NCBI GenBank assembly: GCA_934131055.1
Contig: CAKOZB010000071.1
Location: 1 to 7,281 of the forward strand
DNA: 7,281 nt
Direction: 5' to 3'
Origin: an uncultured Clostridia bacterium
GTDB taxonomy: Bacteria > Bacillota > Clostridia > TANB77 > CAG-508
Shown: piece by piece, positions 5,460-7,281 of the stretch
How the letters are laid out: each line of letters starts with the position of its first letter
Position numbering within the stretch: position 1 is the stretch's first letter
The notes under the pieces: model-generated
Seen by the model: the letters and a program-made list of their open reading frames with translations, nothing else
Told to the model about the DNA's origin: nothing
The model's database searches: none
Translations under genes and position numbers: made by a program

Positions 5460-7281
5460 TTATTCATTTGCCTTCAAGCTCGAAACCATATCAATGGTCT
5501 TAACCTTCTTTGCAAGCACATGGTTTACAACTAATGAAACAATTGCAGTTCCAATACTTGCATATAAGTATGATATCAATCTGATATTTACGCTGAAATC
5601 ATAATTATCTCCAAGTGCAGTCTTGAATACATAATCTAGCATTAAGAATCCAAGAGGAAGTCCAATTATTATTCCTACTATAGTTATCCAAATGTTTTGC
5701 TTTACAAATATTTTCTTTATTTGCTTATTCTTAAATCCTAAAACTTTTAGTGTTGCAAATTGATATTGTTTTTCGCTGAATGACAAGACGCCCAAGTTAT
5801 ATATAATTACGAAGCCAAGTATTGCAGATACCACAATTAAGATAATTACCATTGTTTTTGTGGTTTCTAACATGCTTTCCATGCCTTCTTTTATCTTTTT
5901 GATGCTTTGTATTGTTTCTATTCCATCAATTTTCTCTATCCCACTCATGTCTTTATTTGTATAGATTGAATCTGGTTTGTATTTTATTCCTAATTCTTCA
6001 GTATATTTTCTTGTAGCACTCAAACTCTGGCTCTGTGGGTCTCTGTTTAATCCAGTTATCTTTGTAGTATACCAATTTGAATCTCCAAACACATGCCAAG
6101 TAATCTCATCACCAACATTTAAGCCTAATTTTCCAGTTAATTTTTCGGTTATATACACTCCATCATCTTTTAGCTTTATGAACTTCTTGTTATGACCACT
6201 GTATCTTAAATATGTGCTTGCATCGTTTATTGTTATAATATTTGTTTCCTTCGTATCATCAGATTTTTTTATTTCTATTCCGAGTGTTTCGCTTGTCTGA
6301 TTGCCATAGGTATTTGTTATGTTTGTAAGTTCATCTTCTGTACATGTACTACTAATCGATAATTTATATTTGAAATTATATAACTCATCAAACTGCCAAT
6401 TTAGATATGAATTCATTGTGTCTAACATTCCAAAGGCACAAACTATAAGCATTGTACAGCCTATTACACCTACACCTCCCATCGCAGTTCTAGCCTTATT
6501 CCTCGTAATATCTCTTAAATTCCATCTTGATGAAAGTGCTAATTTTTTGAATATTCCCTTAGTAGTTAGTCCAAATTTTGATGCTTTTACATTTGGAACT
6601 TCTGTCCTTAAGGCTTCAACAGCAGGTTCTTTAAGAACTTTTCTGCAAGATAAATATGTTACTGCTGTAATTAGAAGCACAGTGATAACAGCTAGAATAT
6701 ACACAACTGGAACGATAACCGTGCTATAAACAGGAATCTCAAAATACGACATTTCAGTGTGCATGAAGAATCCTCCAAGTACCAGATTGCCAACTATAAT
6801 TCCCATAACACTTGCAAAAATACTTATGAAAAAGCCATAACTGATGTAATGTTTTACAATTTTTCTGTTTTTAAACCCTAATGCTTTTAAAGTACCAATT
6901 TGTGTTCTTTGCTTCTTTACGAATCTGTTCATTGTTGTTATTACCGAAAGTATTGCGATAAATAAAAACATTGCTGTAAATACGCTTGAATATGTTTGCC
7001 CTTCTTCAATTTCAGAATTATATGTAACATATGAAGCACTTGCTTCTCTATCAGTTACTGCAATCGCAGACTCTATCTTATTTTCAATATCTGCTTTAGT
7101 TTCGTCTAATTTACTCGTATCGTCTACATCAACAATAATCGAATTAAAAATATAATCTTCCGAAATTATATCATAAATTGGACATTCTTCAATAGATAAA
7201 TAAACATAACCAAAATTTTTATGGTTTGGGAAAATTTCAGAATCGTCTTTTACTATATACACATGGTCTGGAGTAGTTACA
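5460..7281 (-). CDS. FtsX/MacB-type ABC transporter permease, C-terminal 606 residues (N-terminus outside the window)
   Basis: The frame is open through the right edge (visible start VTTPDHVYIVKDDSE), so the GTG at 7262 is an internal codon, not a start. Counting from that GTG, transmembrane helices lie at about 92-112, 138-165, 181-205, 261-282, 468-494, 523-548 and 562-584. A soluble extracytoplasmic domain lies at 285-465. Two FtsX/MacB-type modules are evident. The loop after the first helix of each carries nearly the same motif: IGTLKALGFKNRKIVKHY (122-139) and FATLKVLGFKNKQIKKIF (502-519). This matches large COG0577 permeases, which work with a separate ATPase, often in mechanotransmission or in peptide or lipoprotein export rather than bulk import. 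The substrate cannot be told. The ATPase gene and promoter are presumably to the right. The stop is 34 bp before mutL, implying co-transcription. Confidence 0.9.
   Translation of the reverse strand, partial: VTTPDHVYIVKDDSEIFPNHKNFGYVYLSIEECPIYDIISEDYIFNSIIVDVDDTSKLDETKADIENKIESAIAVTDREASASYVTYNSEIEEGQTYSSVFTAMFLFIAILSVITTMNRFVKKQRTQIGTLKALGFKNRKIVKHYISYGFFISIFASVMGIIVGNLVLGGFFMHTEMSYFEIPVYSTVIVPVVYILAVITVLLITAVTYLSCRKVLKEPAVEALRTEVPNVKASKFGLTTKGIFKKLALSSRWNLRDITRNKARTAMGGVGVIGCTMLIVCAFGMLDTMNSYLNWQFDELYNFKYKLSISSTCTEDELTNITNTYGNQTSETLGIEIKKSDDTKETNIITINDASTYLRYSGHNKKFIKLKDDGVYITEKLTGKLGLNVGDEITWHVFGDSNWYTTKITGLNRDPQSQSLSATRKYTEELGIKYKPDSIYTNKDMSGIEKIDGIETIQSIKKIKEGMESMLETTKTMVIILIVVSAILGFVIIYNLGVLSFSEKQYQFATLKVLGFKNKQIKKIFVKQNIWITIVGIIIGLPLGFLMLDYVFKTALGDNYDFSVNIRLISYLYASIGTAIVSLVVNHVLAKKVKTIDMVSSLKANE

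Noticed and set aside
7260..7262. GTG at 7262 as the start of the permease
   Set aside because: The frame stays open to the window edge, the family is longer at the N-terminus, and a complete two-module permease needs a further N-terminal helix outside the window.
1..7281. tRNA, rRNA, CRISPR array, insertion sequence, integrase or toxin-antitoxin pair
   Set aside because: I looked for these on both strands by eye and saw no supporting motif, array or terminal repeat other than the single palindrome at 1587-1711.

Overview
The window is AT-rich (roughly 30% G+C by eye). All five recognisable genes and the truncated gene at the left edge lie on the minus strand. Strong GGAGG/AAGGA-type ribosome sites, sigma-A-like promoter boxes, an endonuclease-type MutL and a short cofactor-dependent phosphoglycerate mutase point to a low-GC Firmicute, most likely a Clostridia-type anaerobe. 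The species cannot be named from the sequence. Nothing on the plus strand looks like a real gene; the plus-strand open frames are shadows of the minus-strand genes.

In transcription order (right to left), the window opens inside a large FtsX/MacB-type ABC transporter permease (7281-5460, N-terminus outside the window). It is followed after 34 bp by mutL (5425-3593) and after 56 bp by gpmA (3536-2844). The spacing and the lack of an obvious promoter between them suggest one transcript. This transcript probably ends at the 15-bp hairpin at 2803-2835. The proteins do not share a pathway: an envelope transporter, DNA mismatch repair and glycolysis.

After an AT-rich gap with a possible promoter comes a flavin-reductase-fold protein (2660-1710). 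Its C-terminal segment resembles the PCP_red helical domain otherwise known from protochlorophyllide reductase subunits. Next is a 125-bp imperfect palindrome (1587-1711) with nested inner hairpins. It fills almost the whole gap to the next gene and looks like a mobile or repeated palindromic element or a structured RNA. Then comes a single-pass membrane protein (1557-397) whose extracytoplasmic C-terminus resembles the copper amine oxidase N-terminal-like (stalk) domain.

The left end (396-232) is a regulatory region. A convincing minus-strand promoter has its -10 box and start point covered by a perfect 10-bp dyad, and a leader hairpin lies just ahead of a strong ribosome site. It drives an unidentified gene (231-1) that runs off the window edge. 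No RNA genes, CRISPR arrays, insertion sequences or pseudogenes were found. No clear novel system is visible. The most interesting items are the large palindrome, the dyad-covered promoter with its leader hairpin, and the flavin-reductase/PCP_red fusion.
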